64,000 nt of DNA from Prescottella equi (GTDB taxonomy: Bacteria; Actinomycetota; Actinomycetes; Mycobacteriales; Mycobacteriaceae), in contig NZ_LWTX01000009.1 of assembly GCF_002094305.1 (NCBI RefSeq), positions 62,001 to 126,000 of the forward strand, given 5' to 3'. The notes beneath the pieces are model-generated. The model was not told where the DNA came from. It did no database searches and saw only the letters and a list, made by a program, of their open reading frames with translations. Shown one piece after another: positions 40,821 through 52,158 of this stretch. Each line of letters starts with the position of its first letter. Positions within the stretch are counted from its first letter, which is position 1. A program made the translations under genes and the position numbers.

Positions 40821-42554
40821 ATGCTGATCAGACTCCTCGGCACCTATCTGGGGCCCTACAAGCGCGACCTCGCCGGCGTCATCCTCCTCCAACTCGTCGC
40901 CACCGGCGCTGCGCTGTATCTCCCCAGCGTCAATGCCGACCTGATCGACAACGGAGTGGCGGCCGGCGACACCGGCTACATCATGACGGCGGGCGGCAAG
41001 ATGCTGCTCGTGACGCTGGTGCAGATCATCTGCTCCATCGGGTCCGTCTTCTTCGGTGCCCGCGCCGCGATGGGCTTCGGCCGCGACGTGCGCGCCTCGA
41101 TCGTCAGCCGCGCCCGGTCGTTCTCCTCCCGCGAGTTCGGACGATTCGGCGCGCCGTCGCTCATCACCCGCAGCACCAACGACGTGCAGCAGGTGCAGAT
41201 GATGGTGGTGCTGAGCGCGACCATCCTGGTGATGGCACCGATCATGTGCGTCGGCGGCATCATCATGGCGATCCGCGAGGACGCCGGATTGTCGTGGATT
41301 CTCGCGGTGAGCGTTCCCCTGCTCGCGCTCACCATGATCGTCATGATCACCAAGTTGGTGCCGTCGTTCCGCACCATGCAGACGCGGATCGACGCGGTGA
41401 ATCGCGTTCTGCGCGAGCAGATCACCGGCATCCGGGTGGTGCGGGCGTTCGTGCGCGAACGCTCCGAGGCCGAACGCTTCGACGAGGCCAACGGCGCTCT
41501 CACCCAGACCGCACTGCGCGTCGGCCGGATGACGGCGCTGATGATCCCGCTCGTGATGATGATCGCGAACCTCACCAGTGTCGCGGTGATCTGGTTCGGC
41601 GGCCACGAGATCGACAACGGCAGCATGGGCATCGGCTCGCTGACCGCGATGCTCAGCTACATCATGCAGATCCTCATGGCCGTGATGATGGCGTCGATGA
41701 TCGCGATGCTCGCCCCCCGCGCCGCGGTGTGTGCCGAGCGCATCACCGAGGTCCTCGACACCGAGCCGTCGGTGCTCGCGCCGTCGAACCCGGTCACGGT
41801 CATGGACCGTCCCGCGCTCGTGGAACTGCGCGACGCCGAGTTCAAGTACCCCGGCGCCGACGAATCGGTGCTGCGCGGCATCAGCTTCACCGCCGAACCG
41901 GGCAAGACCACCGCGATCATCGGTGCCACCGGCTCCGGCAAGACCACGCTGCTCGGCCTGATCCCGCGGCTGATCGACGTCACGTCGGGCGCGGTCACCG
42001 TGTCGGGCACCGATGTCCGTGAGCTCGATCCAGGGCTGCTGCGCTCCCACATCGGCCTCGTGCCGCAGAAGGCGTTCCTGTTCTCCGGCACCGTCGCGAG
42101 CAACCTGCGTTACGGCAAACCCGACGCCACCGACGACGAGTTGTGGCGGGCACTCGAGATCGCCCAGGCCGCCGACTTCGTGCGCGCCATGCCCGAGGGA
42201 CTGGAAACCCCGATCTCCCAGGGCGGCACCACCGTCTCCGGCGGACAGCGACAGCGCCTGGCGATCGCCCGCGCCCTCGTGCGACGGCCGTCGATCTACC
42301 TGTTCGACGATTCGTTCTCGGCGCTCGACCTCAGCACCGACGCCCGCCTGCGTGCGGCGCTGCGACCCGAAACCGAGGATGCCTGCGTGATCATCGTGGC
42401 CCAGCGCGTGTCGACGATCGCCGACGCCGACCAGATCGTCGTCCTCGAGGAGGGCACGACCGTCGGTATCGGCACGCACGAGCAGCTGCTCGAGACGTGC
42501 GCGACGTACGTCGAGATCGTCGAGTCCCAGCGTTCGGTTCAGGAGGCGCTGTGA
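40821..42554 (+). CDS. ABC exporter half-transporter with degenerate catalytic site
   Basis: A 577-residue type IV ABC half-exporter: six membrane segments in residues 15-310, then an ATPase domain with Walker A GATGSGKTT (about 368-376), signature VSGGQRQR (about 472-479) and Walker B IYLFDDSFSALD (about 493-504). The catalytic Glu that normally follows the Walker B Asp is Asp (FDD), as in the degenerate half of heterodimeric exporters such as TM287/288. The next gene supplies a canonical site, so the two should form one transporter for drugs or lipids. Confidence 0.9.
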   Translation: MLIRLLGTYLGPYKRDLAGVILLQLVATGAALYLPSVNADLIDNGVAAGDTGYIMTAGGKMLLVTLVQIICSIGSVFFGARAAMGFGRDVRASIVSRARSFSSREFGRFGAPSLITRSTNDVQQVQMMVVLSATILVMAPIMCVGGIIMAIREDAGLSWILAVSVPLLALTMIVMITKLVPSFRTMQTRIDAVNRVLREQITGIRVVRAFVRERSEAERFDEANGALTQTALRVGRMTALMIPLVMMIANLTSVAVIWFGGHEIDNGSMGIGSLTAMLSYIMQILMAVMMASMIAMLAPRAAVCAERITEVLDTEPSVLAPSNPVTVMDRPALVELRDAEFKYPGADESVLRGISFTAEPGKTTAIIGATGSGKTTLLGLIPRLIDVTSGAVTVSGTDVRELDPGLLRSHIGLVPQKAFLFSGTVASNLRYGKPDATDDELWRALEIAQAADFVRAMPEGLETPISQGGTTVSGGQRQRLAIARALVRRPSIYLFDDSFSALDLSTDARLRAALRPETEDACVIIVAQRVSTIADADQIVVLEEGTTVGIGTHEQLLETCATYVEIVESQRSVQEAL

Positions 42555-44479
42555 GCACCGCGACCCAATCCTCGCCCCCCATGCCCGGTGCCCCGGGGGC
42601 GCCCGCCGCGAAGGCGGAGAACTTCGGCGCATCGATGAAGCGTCTGCTCGGGCGGCTCGGTCCGCAGCGGGTGGCGGTCATGTTCGTTCTGATCCTCGCG
42701 GTGTCGAGCGTCGTGCTGTCGGTGATCGGTCCGCGCCTGATGGGCCATGCCACCAACATCATCTTCGACGGCGTCATCGGCCGGCAGTTGCCCGAGGGCC
42801 TGACGAAGGACCAGGCCGTCGAGGGACTGCGGGCGGCCGGGCAGAACCAGTTCGCGGACATGGTTTCCGGCATGGACGTGGTGCCCGGTGTCGGCATCGA
42901 CTTCACCGAGGTCGGCCAGGTGCTCGCGCTGGTGCTGGCCCTGTACCTCGGGTCGGCGCTCGTGTCGTGGGCGGCCGCCTACCTGCTCAACAACATCGTG
43001 CAGGGCGTGGTCCGGCAGCTGCGCAACGATGTCGAGCGCAAGATCAACCGGCTTCCGCTGCGCTACTTCGACTCCACGTCGCGCGGTGATCTGCTCAGCC
43101 GCGTCACCAACGACATCGACAACGTCTCGCAGAGCCTGCAACAGACGCTGAGCCAGCTGGTGATCGCGGTTCTGAGCGTCATCGGCATCCTCGCGATGAT
43201 GATCGTCATCTCGCCGCTGCTGGCCCTGATCGCGGTGCTCACCGTGCCGCTGTCGGCGATCGTCGCCGCCAAGATCGCGAAGCGGTCCAAGCCGCACTTC
43301 GCGGCGGTGTGGAAGACCACCGGTGAGCTCAACGGACAGATCGAGGAGTCCCTCACCGGACACGAGCTCGTCACCGCGTACGGCCGCGGCCGCGAGGTGC
43401 AGGCCGCGTTCCAGGAGAAGAACGAGCAGCTGTACCAGTCCGGGTTCAAGGCGCAGTTCATCTCCGGCATGGTGATGCCCGCAATCATGTTCCTGGGCAA
43501 CCTGAACTACGTCGCGATCGCCGTGATCGGCGGCATGCGCGTCGCGTCGGGCACCATGAGCCTCGGTGACGTGCAGGCGTTCATCCAGTACTCGCGCCAG
43601 TTCACGCAGCCGCTCACCCAGATCGGTTCCATGGTCAACCTGCTGCAGTCGGGTATCGCATCTGCGGAGCGGGTGTTCGCCGTCCTCGACGAGGAGGAGG
43701 AGTCCGACGATCCGGACCCCGCCGCGACCCCGGCGCAGGCCCGCGGCCGCGTGCAGTTCGAGGACGTCCGCTTCGGCTACGACCCGGAGACCCCGCTCAT
43801 CGAGGGACTCTCGCTCACCGCCGAGCCGGGCCAGATGGTCGCGATCGTCGGCCCCACGGGTGCCGGCAAGACGACACTGGTGAACCTCATCATGCGGTTC
43901 TACGAGCTCGACGGCGGCCGGATCACCCTCGACGGCACCGACATCGCGCAGATGACGCGCGACGACCTGCGGTCGCGGATCGGCATGGTCCTGCAGGACA
44001 CCTGGCTGTTCGGCGGCACCATCCGCGACAACATCGCGTACGGTCATCCGAACGCGACGGACGAGCAGGTCCGCGAGGCGGCCCGGATGAGCTACGTCGA
44101 CCGCTTCGTGCACATGCTGCCCGACGGCTACGACACGGTCATCGACGAAGAGGGCAGCAACGTCAGCGCCGGTGAGAAGCAGCTCATCACGATCGCGCGG
44201 GCGTTCATTGCGCAGCCGTCGATCCTGATCCTCGACGAGGCCACCAGTTCGGTCGACACCCGCACCGAGCTGCTGGTGCAGCAGGCGACCGCGCAGTTGC
44301 GCAGCGACCGGACCAGTTTCGTGATCGCGCACCGGCTGTCCACGATCCGCGACGCCGACCTGATCGTCGTCATGGAGGACGGCCACATCGTCGAACAGGG
44401 CGGCCACAGCGAGCTGCTCGAGCGGCGCGGGGCGTACTACGACCTGTACAACAGCCAATTCGTGGGAGCGGTGGACTGA
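42551..44479 (+). CDS. ABC exporter half-transporter with canonical catalytic site
   Basis: A 642-residue partner of the upstream half-exporter, with a GTGA overlap. It has six membrane segments, an ABC domain with Walker A GPTGAGKTT (about 434-442), Walker B ILILDEATSSVD (about 557-568, catalytic Glu present) and H-loop FVIAHRLS. The signature is atypical (VSAGEKQ instead of LSGGQ), the expected complement to the first protein's degenerate Walker B. The N-terminal 30 residues are Pro/Ala-rich and cytoplasmic. The periplasmic insert after segment 1 is long. Confidence 0.9.
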   Translation: MSTATQSSPPMPGAPGAPAAKAENFGASMKRLLGRLGPQRVAVMFVLILAVSSVVLSVIGPRLMGHATNIIFDGVIGRQLPEGLTKDQAVEGLRAAGQNQFADMVSGMDVVPGVGIDFTEVGQVLALVLALYLGSALVSWAAAYLLNNIVQGVVRQLRNDVERKINRLPLRYFDSTSRGDLLSRVTNDIDNVSQSLQQTLSQLVIAVLSVIGILAMMIVISPLLALIAVLTVPLSAIVAAKIAKRSKPHFAAVWKTTGELNGQIEESLTGHELVTAYGRGREVQAAFQEKNEQLYQSGFKAQFISGMVMPAIMFLGNLNYVAIAVIGGMRVASGTMSLGDVQAFIQYSRQFTQPLTQIGSMVNLLQSGIASAERVFAVLDEEEESDDPDPAATPAQARGRVQFEDVRFGYDPETPLIEGLSLTAEPGQMVAIVGPTGAGKTTLVNLIMRFYELDGGRITLDGTDIAQMTRDDLRSRIGMVLQDTWLFGGTIRDNIAYGHPNATDEQVREAARMSYVDRFVHMLPDGYDTVIDEEGSNVSAGEKQLITIARAFIAQPSILILDEATSSVDTRTELLVQQATAQLRSDRTSFVIAHRLSTIRDADLIVVMEDGHIVEQGGHSELLERRGAYYDLYNSQFVGAVD

Positions 44480-44480
44480 C

Positions 44481-45644
44481 ATGACGATGAAGCCGCTGGA
44501 CCTGTTCGGGATCGACGCCCTCCTCTCCGACGAGGAGCGCGACATCCAGGCCACGGTCCGGCGGCTCGTCGACGAGCGGCTGCGCCCGCAACTGCCCGAA
44601 TGGTTCGAATCGGGAACGTTGCCGAAGGAGATCGCACGCGAGCTCGGCGGCCTCGGACTGTTCGGCATGCACCTGCAGGGCTACGGGTGCGCGGGCACCA
44701 ACGCCGTCAGCTACGGACTGGCGTGCCTCGAGCTCGAGGCCGGCGACAGCGGACTACGCAGCTTCGTCTCGGTGCAGGGCTCGCTGTCGATGTTCTCCAT
44801 CCACCGCTACGGCTCGGAGGAACAGAAGCAGGAGTGGTTGCCGCGGCTGGCGTCCGGTGAGGCGCTCGGCTGCTTCGGGCTCACCGAGCCCGACTTCGGC
44901 TCCAACCCCGCGGGCATGCGCACCCGTGCCCGCCGCGACGGTGCCGACTGGATCCTCGACGGAACCAAGATGTGGATCACCAACGGCAGCCTCGCCGACG
45001 TCGCGACCGTGTGGGCGCAGACCGACGACGGGGTGCGCGGCTTCGTCGTCCCCACGAATACACCCGGTTTCACGGCGAACACCGTGCACGGCAAACTGTC
45101 GATGCGGGCGTCGGTGACGTCCGAACTGGTGCTCGACGGCGTCCGCCTGCCGGTGTCGGCGATGCTGCCCGAGGCGCGGGGGCTGGGTGCACCGCTGTCG
45201 TGCCTCAACGAGGCCCGCTTCGGCATCGTGTTCGGCGCTCTCGGCGCGGCGCGGGACAGTCTCGAGACGGCCATCGCCTATGCCGGGACGCGCGAGGTGT
45301 TCGACCGCCCGCTCGCCGGCTACCAGCTGACGCAGGAGAAGCTGGCGGACATGACCCTCGAACTCGGCAAGGGCATGCTGCTGGCAATCCAGTTGGGCCG
45401 CATGAAGGATCGTGGCGAGATCAGCCCCGACCAGATCAGCGTCGGCAAGCTCAACAACGTCCGCGAGGCCATCGCGATCGCCCGCGAGTGCCGGACCATA
45501 CTCGGCGCCAACGGGATCACGCTCGAATACTCGCCGCTGCGGCACGCCAACAATCTCGAGTCGGTCCTCACCTACGAGGGCACCAGCGAGATGCATCTGC
45601 TGTCGATCGGGCGGGCACTCACGGGGCACGCGGCGTTTCGTTGA
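44481..45644 (+). CDS. Acyl-CoA dehydrogenase (glutaryl-CoA dehydrogenase-like)
   Basis: A 387-residue FAD enzyme that introduces an alpha,beta double bond into acyl-CoA. The FAD/substrate motifs are FGLTEPDFGSNPAG and WITNGSLADV; the C-terminal part has LTYEGTSEMHLLSIGRALTG with the catalytic Glu position of the glutaryl-CoA dehydrogenase group (YEG). Glutaryl-CoA is likely but not certain. It starts one base after the ABC gene stop; the connection to transport is probably only operonic. Confidence 0.88.
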   Translation: MTMKPLDLFGIDALLSDEERDIQATVRRLVDERLRPQLPEWFESGTLPKEIARELGGLGLFGMHLQGYGCAGTNAVSYGLACLELEAGDSGLRSFVSVQGSLSMFSIHRYGSEEQKQEWLPRLASGEALGCFGLTEPDFGSNPAGMRTRARRDGADWILDGTKMWITNGSLADVATVWAQTDDGVRGFVVPTNTPGFTANTVHGKLSMRASVTSELVLDGVRLPVSAMLPEARGLGAPLSCLNEARFGIVFGALGAARDSLETAIAYAGTREVFDRPLAGYQLTQEKLADMTLELGKGMLLAIQLGRMKDRGEISPDQISVGKLNNVREAIAIARECRTILGANGITLEYSPLRHANNLESVLTYEGTSEMHLLSIGRALTGHAAFR

Positions 45645-45702
45645 CGCCGACTCTGGCTAGGCTGGAGGCGCACCCGGACCGAGTCGATCAGGAGAGTGCG
45701 TC

Positions 45703-46164
45703 ATGGCCGTCGCCACCGCCGAAAGCGTCACCCGCGAGCAGTTGCTCGAGTTCGTCCGCCCCCGCCATCGTGCTGTGCTCATAACGCACAAAAGGTCCGG
45801 GGGACTGCAGATTTCGCCCGTCACCTCCGGTGTCGACGAGGAGGGTCGGATCGTGATCTCGACCTACCCGCAGCGGGCGAAGGCCACGAACGTGCGCCGG
45901 GATCCGAGCGTGAGTGTGTGCGTGCTCTCGGACGACTTCAACGGCGCGTACGTGCAGATCGACGGGACCGCCGAGGTCCTCGACATGCCCGATGCGCTCG
46001 AGCCGCTCGTCGAGTACTTCCGGTGCATCTCGGGTGAACACCCGGATTGGGACGAGTACCGCGAGGCGATGCGCAAGCAGGACAAGAGCCTGATCCGGAT
46101 CACCGTCGACGAGTGGGGGCCGATCGCGACCGGCGGCTTCCCGCCGCAGCTCACACGGGACTAG
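45703..46164 (+). CDS. PPOX-class F420-dependent family protein
   Basis: A 153-residue split-beta-barrel protein (VLITHKRSGGLQISPVTSGVDEEGRIVISTYPQRAKATNVRRDPSVSVCV). It belongs to the TIGR03618-like Rv1155 group that uses coenzyme F420 or flavin. GGAGAG precedes the ATG. Likely a cytoplasmic reductase of unknown substrate. Confidence 0.85.
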   Translation: MAVATAESVTREQLLEFVRPRHRAVLITHKRSGGLQISPVTSGVDEEGRIVISTYPQRAKATNVRRDPSVSVCVLSDDFNGAYVQIDGTAEVLDMPDALEPLVEYFRCISGEHPDWDEYREAMRKQDKSLIRITVDEWGPIATGGFPPQLTRD

Positions 46165-46176
46165 CCCGGTCGGTCG

Positions 46177-46518
46177 TCAGCTGGCGGGGTCGTAGTGGAA
46201 CGCGCGCACTTCCTGCGCGCACCGGCAGGCGTCCGCGAGTTTCGCGGCCCAGTCCAGAGCCGCCTCGCGGGACGGCACCTCCAGCACCGTGAAGCCGCCG
46301 TCCAGTCGGCTCGTCTGCTGGTACGTATCCTCGGTCACGGTGCCGTCCGCGGTGACCCGCACCGGTGGGACGGTCTCGTCGATTCCGCCACCGAACACCC
46401 ACACGCCGGCCGCCTTCGCCTCCTCCACCACTGCGTGCGCCGCGTCCGCCGACGCCTGCAGGTCTTCGGCCGAAAGGTTCATGGCGGCGCTGGGGAACGA
46501 GATCAGATACTTCGTCAT
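46177..46518 (-). CDS. YciI-like (DGPF) family protein
   Basis: A 113-residue ferredoxin-fold protein: YLISFPSAAM, AHAVVEEAKAAGVWVFGGGI, GGFTVLEVPSREAALDWAAKLADAC, CAQEVRAFH. YciI/YCII-related proteins have unknown catalytic roles and often accompany sigma factors. ATG 46518 was preferred over 46527 because GAAGGA lies at normal distance from it and directly abuts 46527. Confidence 0.83.
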   Translation of the reverse strand: MTKYLISFPSAAMNLSAEDLQASADAAHAVVEEAKAAGVWVFGGGIDETVPPVRVTADGTVTEDTYQQTSRLDGGFTVLEVPSREAALDWAAKLADACRCAQEVRAFHYDPAS

Positions 46519-46576
46519 CGTCTGCATTCCTTCGTTTCGGGGGTTTCGGGACGGGGTCGAAACTATCCTTGCCGAT

Positions 46577-47014
46577 ATGGGCGCTGCTGTGACGAAAACC
46601 GTTTACCGCCTGGCTCTCTGCGCGGGAATCGCCGGGTGTTCGGTACTCGCGTCCGCGGCGGTCGCCTCCGCCGCGGTGACCGTTCCGTTCCAGATCGCCC
46701 CGGCGCCGTACGGGAATCCGAACGGCAGCTTCGATGCGCCCGCGGTGCGCTGTGTGGCCGTGGTCGGTGAACAGTCCGGCGCGGCGACGATCACCGGCGG
46801 CAACTCGGGCGGGTGGGGATGCCTGCTCTCGTCCGAGGTGCACTGGCTGAATCTGTCCACCGGGGCGTCGGGCTCGGCTCGACTGTCGGACGGGCTCAAC
46901 GGGATCCCTGCGGCAGTAACCCTGCAGACCGGACCCGGACAGATCGCCGTGGCGGTCCTGTCCGCGACACCCGGGCCGATCACCCCGGGCGTCGCGACCT
47001 TCCACGTGCCGTAG
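46577..47014 (+). CDS. Small secreted protein
   Basis: A 145-residue protein with a signal peptide (LALCAGIAGCSVLASAAVASA, cleavage near ASA) and a mature domain rich in Gly, Ala and Ser with two Cys (AVRCVAVVG, GGWGCLLSS) that could pair. This composition is common for small secreted proteins of Nocardiaceae; function unknown. Divergent from the YciI gene. Confidence 0.75.
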   Translation: MGAAVTKTVYRLALCAGIAGCSVLASAAVASAAVTVPFQIAPAPYGNPNGSFDAPAVRCVAVVGEQSGAATITGGNSGGWGCLLSSEVHWLNLSTGASGSARLSDGLNGIPAAVTLQTGPGQIAVAVLSATPGPITPGVATFHVP

Positions 47015-47056
47015 GAGGCGACAGGGGGATTCGCTCCGGTCGCCGCCGGAGGTGAT

Positions 47057-47857
47057 TCACATCCGCCCGTAGCGCGCCAGGACGAAGCAGTACGCGCCGT
47101 AGGCGATGACTCCGAGCCCGGCCGCGACGAGGAGGACCTGGCCGAACGGGGCCGCGCCGAGCGTCTTGACGGCGCCGTCCAACCCGGACGCCTTCGAGGG
47201 GTCTGTCGTGAACGTCGCGACGACAACGAGGACGCCGGCGCCGACGATGGCCAGTCCCTTCGCGATGTAGCCGACCACGCCGAGGGGTGTGGCCAGTCGC
47301 GGAAGCCCGCCCCGGTGCAGGTCGTCGAGGAACTTCTTCTTGGCGCCCTTGTAGACGTGGTAGGCCCCGATGCCGATGATCACCAGGCCGGCGACCACGA
47401 GAACGGTCTTGCCGCCGGCGGACTGCATCAGCCGGGCGCTGAGGCTGATGTTCTGCTCGGTGCTCGACTTTCCGCCGCCGCGAGCGAACTGGAACGCCGT
47501 GAACGCCAAGGCGAGGTAAGCCACCGCGACGCCCGCGGTCTTCGCCCGGTCGAGCGCGGACGGCTCCTCCACGTCGGATCGCTTCCCGACGAACGCCTCC
47601 ACCGCCCGCCACGCGGCCAGGGCGGCCAGGGTCACGGCCGCCACCCACAGCGCCACGCGTCCGCCCGGTTGCGAGGCGAGAGCCGTCAGGGCGCCCGACT
47701 GATCGGCGGTACCACTGTCGCCGAACGCCAGCCTGATGACGATGTAGCCGATGAGTAGGTGCACGACGCCGCTCGCGGCCTGGCCGACCCGGGCGATCTT
47801 CTCGAAGGCGGGATGCTGGGCGGAATTCGCGGTTCCAGCCTTGGTGCGTGGTGTCAC
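47057..47857 (-). CDS. DUF1206 membrane protein
   Basis: A 266-residue integral membrane protein with three similar two-helix units, each with a conserved start: EKIARVGQAASGVVHLLIGYI, DRAKTAGVAVAYLALAFTAFQF and LGVVGYIAKGLAIVGAGVLV, matching the triple DUF1206 repeat. Function unknown. The chosen GTG precedes the first unit by about 20 residues; the longer frame would be Arg-rich. Confidence 0.87.
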   Translation of the reverse strand: MTPRTKAGTANSAQHPAFEKIARVGQAASGVVHLLIGYIVIRLAFGDSGTADQSGALTALASQPGGRVALWVAAVTLAALAAWRAVEAFVGKRSDVEEPSALDRAKTAGVAVAYLALAFTAFQFARGGGKSSTEQNISLSARLMQSAGGKTVLVVAGLVIIGIGAYHVYKGAKKKFLDDLHRGGLPRLATPLGVVGYIAKGLAIVGAGVLVVVATFTTDPSKASGLDGAVKTLGAAPFGQVLLVAAGLGVIAYGAYCFVLARYGRM

Positions 47858-48044
47858 GCGCAGGCCTCCCTCTTGTGCGGTGGTCCTTGACTTCGTGCGC
47901 TGGTCGCTGACTCGAAAAAGCGTATCGCCGCGGCGCACCCCCCGCCCGGGACCACCGGAACCGCACGTCACAGGCGTGCGGGGTGGCGAAATCGTTCCCC
48001 CGGGGTGGGTTGTCGGGCCCGGGTCCTCGGCGCACGCTCGAACC

Positions 48045-48884
48045 ATGAGCGAATCACTTGTAGCCAGAGAAGCCGATCGAGCCCTCAAGACCAAACATCG
48101 GGCGGTGTGGGCGTCGGGCGACTACGCGGCCGTCGCGGAGGACGTCATCCCGGATCTCGGTGCGGTCCTCGTCCGGGCGTCCGGTGTCCACGACGGGCAG
48201 CGGGTGCTCGACGTCGGCGCCGGCACCGGCAACGCCGCGATCCCCGCCGCCCTCACCGGGGCCGACGTGGTGGCGTCGGATCTCACTCCCGAACTCTTCG
48301 ACCGCGGCCGCGAACTCGCCGCCAAGCGCGGTGCGCACCTCGACTGGCGGGAGGCGGACGCCGAGGCGCTGCCGTTCGCCGACGACGAATTCGACGTTGT
48401 TCTCTCGTGTGTGGGGGTGATGTTCGCGCCGCACCACCAAGCCGGCGCCGACGAGATGGTCCGGGTGTGCAAGCCGGGCGGCACGATCGGTCTGCTCAGT
48501 TGGACGCCGGACGGGTTCATCGGCCGGATGTTCGCCGCGATGAAGCCGTACGCGCCGCCGCCCCCGCCCGGGGCGCAGCCTCCACCGCGCTGGGGCGACG
48601 AAGCTCACGTGCGCGAACTCCTGGGCGACCGGGTCACCGACGTCACCGCGCAGCGCGACACCGTCCGCGTCGACCACTTCGACGGACCCGACGCGTTCCG
48701 TGACTACTTCAAGGCCAACTACGGGCCGACGATCGCGGTGTACAAGGCGATATCCGGCGATCCGGACAAGGTTGCGGCGCTCGATCGCGACCTCGCTGAC
48801 CTGGCCCGAGAGTTCGACGTCGGTGACGGCTCGTTCGCGATGGACTGGGAGTACCTGCTGCTCACCGCGCACGAGCGCGCCTGA
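48045..48884 (+). CDS. Class I SAM-dependent methyltransferase
   Basis: A 279-residue protein with the ubiE-like pattern: VLDVGAGTGNAAIPAALTGA (motif I at about 54-73), ASDLTPELF, DAEALPFADDEFDVVLSCVGVMFAP and RVCKPGGTIGLLSW. A Pro-rich loop (APPPPPGAQPPP) follows. It methylates a small molecule; substrate unknown. Starts 45 bases before tgt ends its leader and may share its promoter region. Confidence 0.83.
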   Translation: MSESLVAREADRALKTKHRAVWASGDYAAVAEDVIPDLGAVLVRASGVHDGQRVLDVGAGTGNAAIPAALTGADVVASDLTPELFDRGRELAAKRGAHLDWREADAEALPFADDEFDVVLSCVGVMFAPHHQAGADEMVRVCKPGGTIGLLSWTPDGFIGRMFAAMKPYAPPPPPGAQPPPRWGDEAHVRELLGDRVTDVTAQRDTVRVDHFDGPDAFRDYFKANYGPTIAVYKAISGDPDKVAALDRDLADLAREFDVGDGSFAMDWEYLLLTAHERA

Positions 48885-48916
48885 CCCGGAGGCGCGGTGT
48901 CGCGCCTCGCCTGTGA

Positions 48917-50913
<1,997 letters not shown>

Positions 50914-50969
50914 CGCGCAATCCAAGCATCCGCGGTGGTGTGACGCCGATTCGCACCCCACCCTCGCCC

Positions 50970-51027
50970 GTTTTGCGCACTTGTCGCGATTCCGGGGGGC
51001 TCCCCGGTCGCGACAAGTGCGCAAAAC
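50970..51027 (-). terminator. Very strong hairpin (20-bp arms, nested inner stem)
   Basis: Perfect 20-base arms (50970-50989 and 51008-51027) with an 18-base centre that itself contains CCGGGG/CCCCGG. It follows the stop of the proline-rich membrane gene at 51035 by seven bases and precedes the transporter gene by 56. It serves as terminator, or may be a copy of a dispersed palindromic repeat. Confidence 0.65.
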
Positions 51028-51034
51028 GCGGGAA

Positions 51035-52051
51035 CTACGGGGCGACGGGCCCGCGAACGGTGACGCGGTACGCGTAGGTGGACGCGATGATCGAGACCGG
51101 GATGGTCACGAGCAGGCCGACCACGCACAGCAGCACACCCAGGACGTTCAGGAAGAACAACGTGATCGCCAGGAGCAGCAGCGTGCCCCAGTTGGACGAG
51201 ATCGCGCGGAAGCTGGACTTGATCGCGGTGATCGCATCCTGATCCTGGTCGACGACGAACTCGAGCGTCCACCAGGTCAGGAACATGAGGATCAGACCCG
51301 GGATGACGAGCAGGACGAAACCGACCGCGGTCATCAGACCCACGAGGAAGCTCGCGATGATGATCGCGCCCACGTTCTTGAACTCGAAGAACGACCCGAA
51401 GGCGGGCGGACGGCCGTCGACCTCGTGCAGCGCGCCGCGGATGAGAGCGGCCGAGATCAGGTAGCCGACGATCGCGGTGACGACATTGCCGATGATCTGC
51501 CACACGCTGAACGACGACGTCGCCAGATCACTCCAGTCCTCGATGTCTCGGTTGCTGCCGAAGCTGAACGGCAGCGACACCAGGACGGAGATCAGGAAGG
51601 CGACCGCGAGGATGCCGATCCAGACGCCGGGATTGGCCTTGTACCGGTTCCAGCCGTACGACAGCGCATCGCCGACCGTCACCTGGCTGGGCGGCGGCCC
51701 GGCCGGGCGCTGACCGTAGCCGGAGTCGAACGCCGGCGGCGGCGGAGGGTAGTTCCCCGGCGGGGGCGGGAAGCCGCCTTGCGGAGGCGGATATCCGCCG
51801 CCCTGACCCGGAGGCGGGTAGTTCCCCGGCGGCGGGTAGCCACCACCCGGCCCGGGCGGAGGCGGATAGCTGCCCGGCGGAGGCGGGTAACTGCCGGGCG
51901 GAGGCGGGTAGCTGCCGGGCGGAGGCGGGTAGCTGCCGGGCGGCGTGGCGCCGGGCGGGGGTGGGTAGTTGCCGGGCGGGGGCGTGCCACCCTGTTGCGG
52001 CTCGTTGCCGCCCTCGGGATTCTGGTTCGGATCCTGTCCACCACTGGTCAT
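51035..52051 (-). CDS. Proline-rich membrane protein (DUF975/YciC-like)
   Basis: A 338-residue protein. Residues about 20-115 are low-complexity, with tandem SYPPPPG units and GGGYPPPG variants. Residues 125-338 form a membrane domain with about five hydrophobic segments (VWIGILAVAFLISVLV, VVTAIVGYLISAALI, IASFLVGLMTAVGFVLLVIPGL, LLLLAITLFFLNVLGVLL) resembling the glycerophosphoryl diester or DUF975-type integral proteins. Role unknown. The cytoplasmic Pro-rich tail may bind a partner. Confidence 0.75.
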   Translation of the reverse strand: MTSGGQDPNQNPEGGNEPQQGGTPPPGNYPPPPGATPPGSYPPPPGSYPPPPGSYPPPPGSYPPPPGPGGGYPPPGNYPPPGQGGGYPPPQGGFPPPPGNYPPPPPAFDSGYGQRPAGPPPSQVTVGDALSYGWNRYKANPGVWIGILAVAFLISVLVSLPFSFGSNRDIEDWSDLATSSFSVWQIIGNVVTAIVGYLISAALIRGALHEVDGRPPAFGSFFEFKNVGAIIIASFLVGLMTAVGFVLLVIPGLILMFLTWWTLEFVVDQDQDAITAIKSSFRAISSNWGTLLLLAITLFFLNVLGVLLCVVGLLVTIPVSIIASTYAYRVTVRGPVAP

Positions 52052-52158
52052 GTGTGTACCTGGTTCTCGTCGTCGGGGTATTGCTCACGGCGATGATGAA
52101 TCTTTCGTCGTGACCCTACGTCGCGAATGGTCTGTTTTGTATATGCGCCGGCGGAGAT

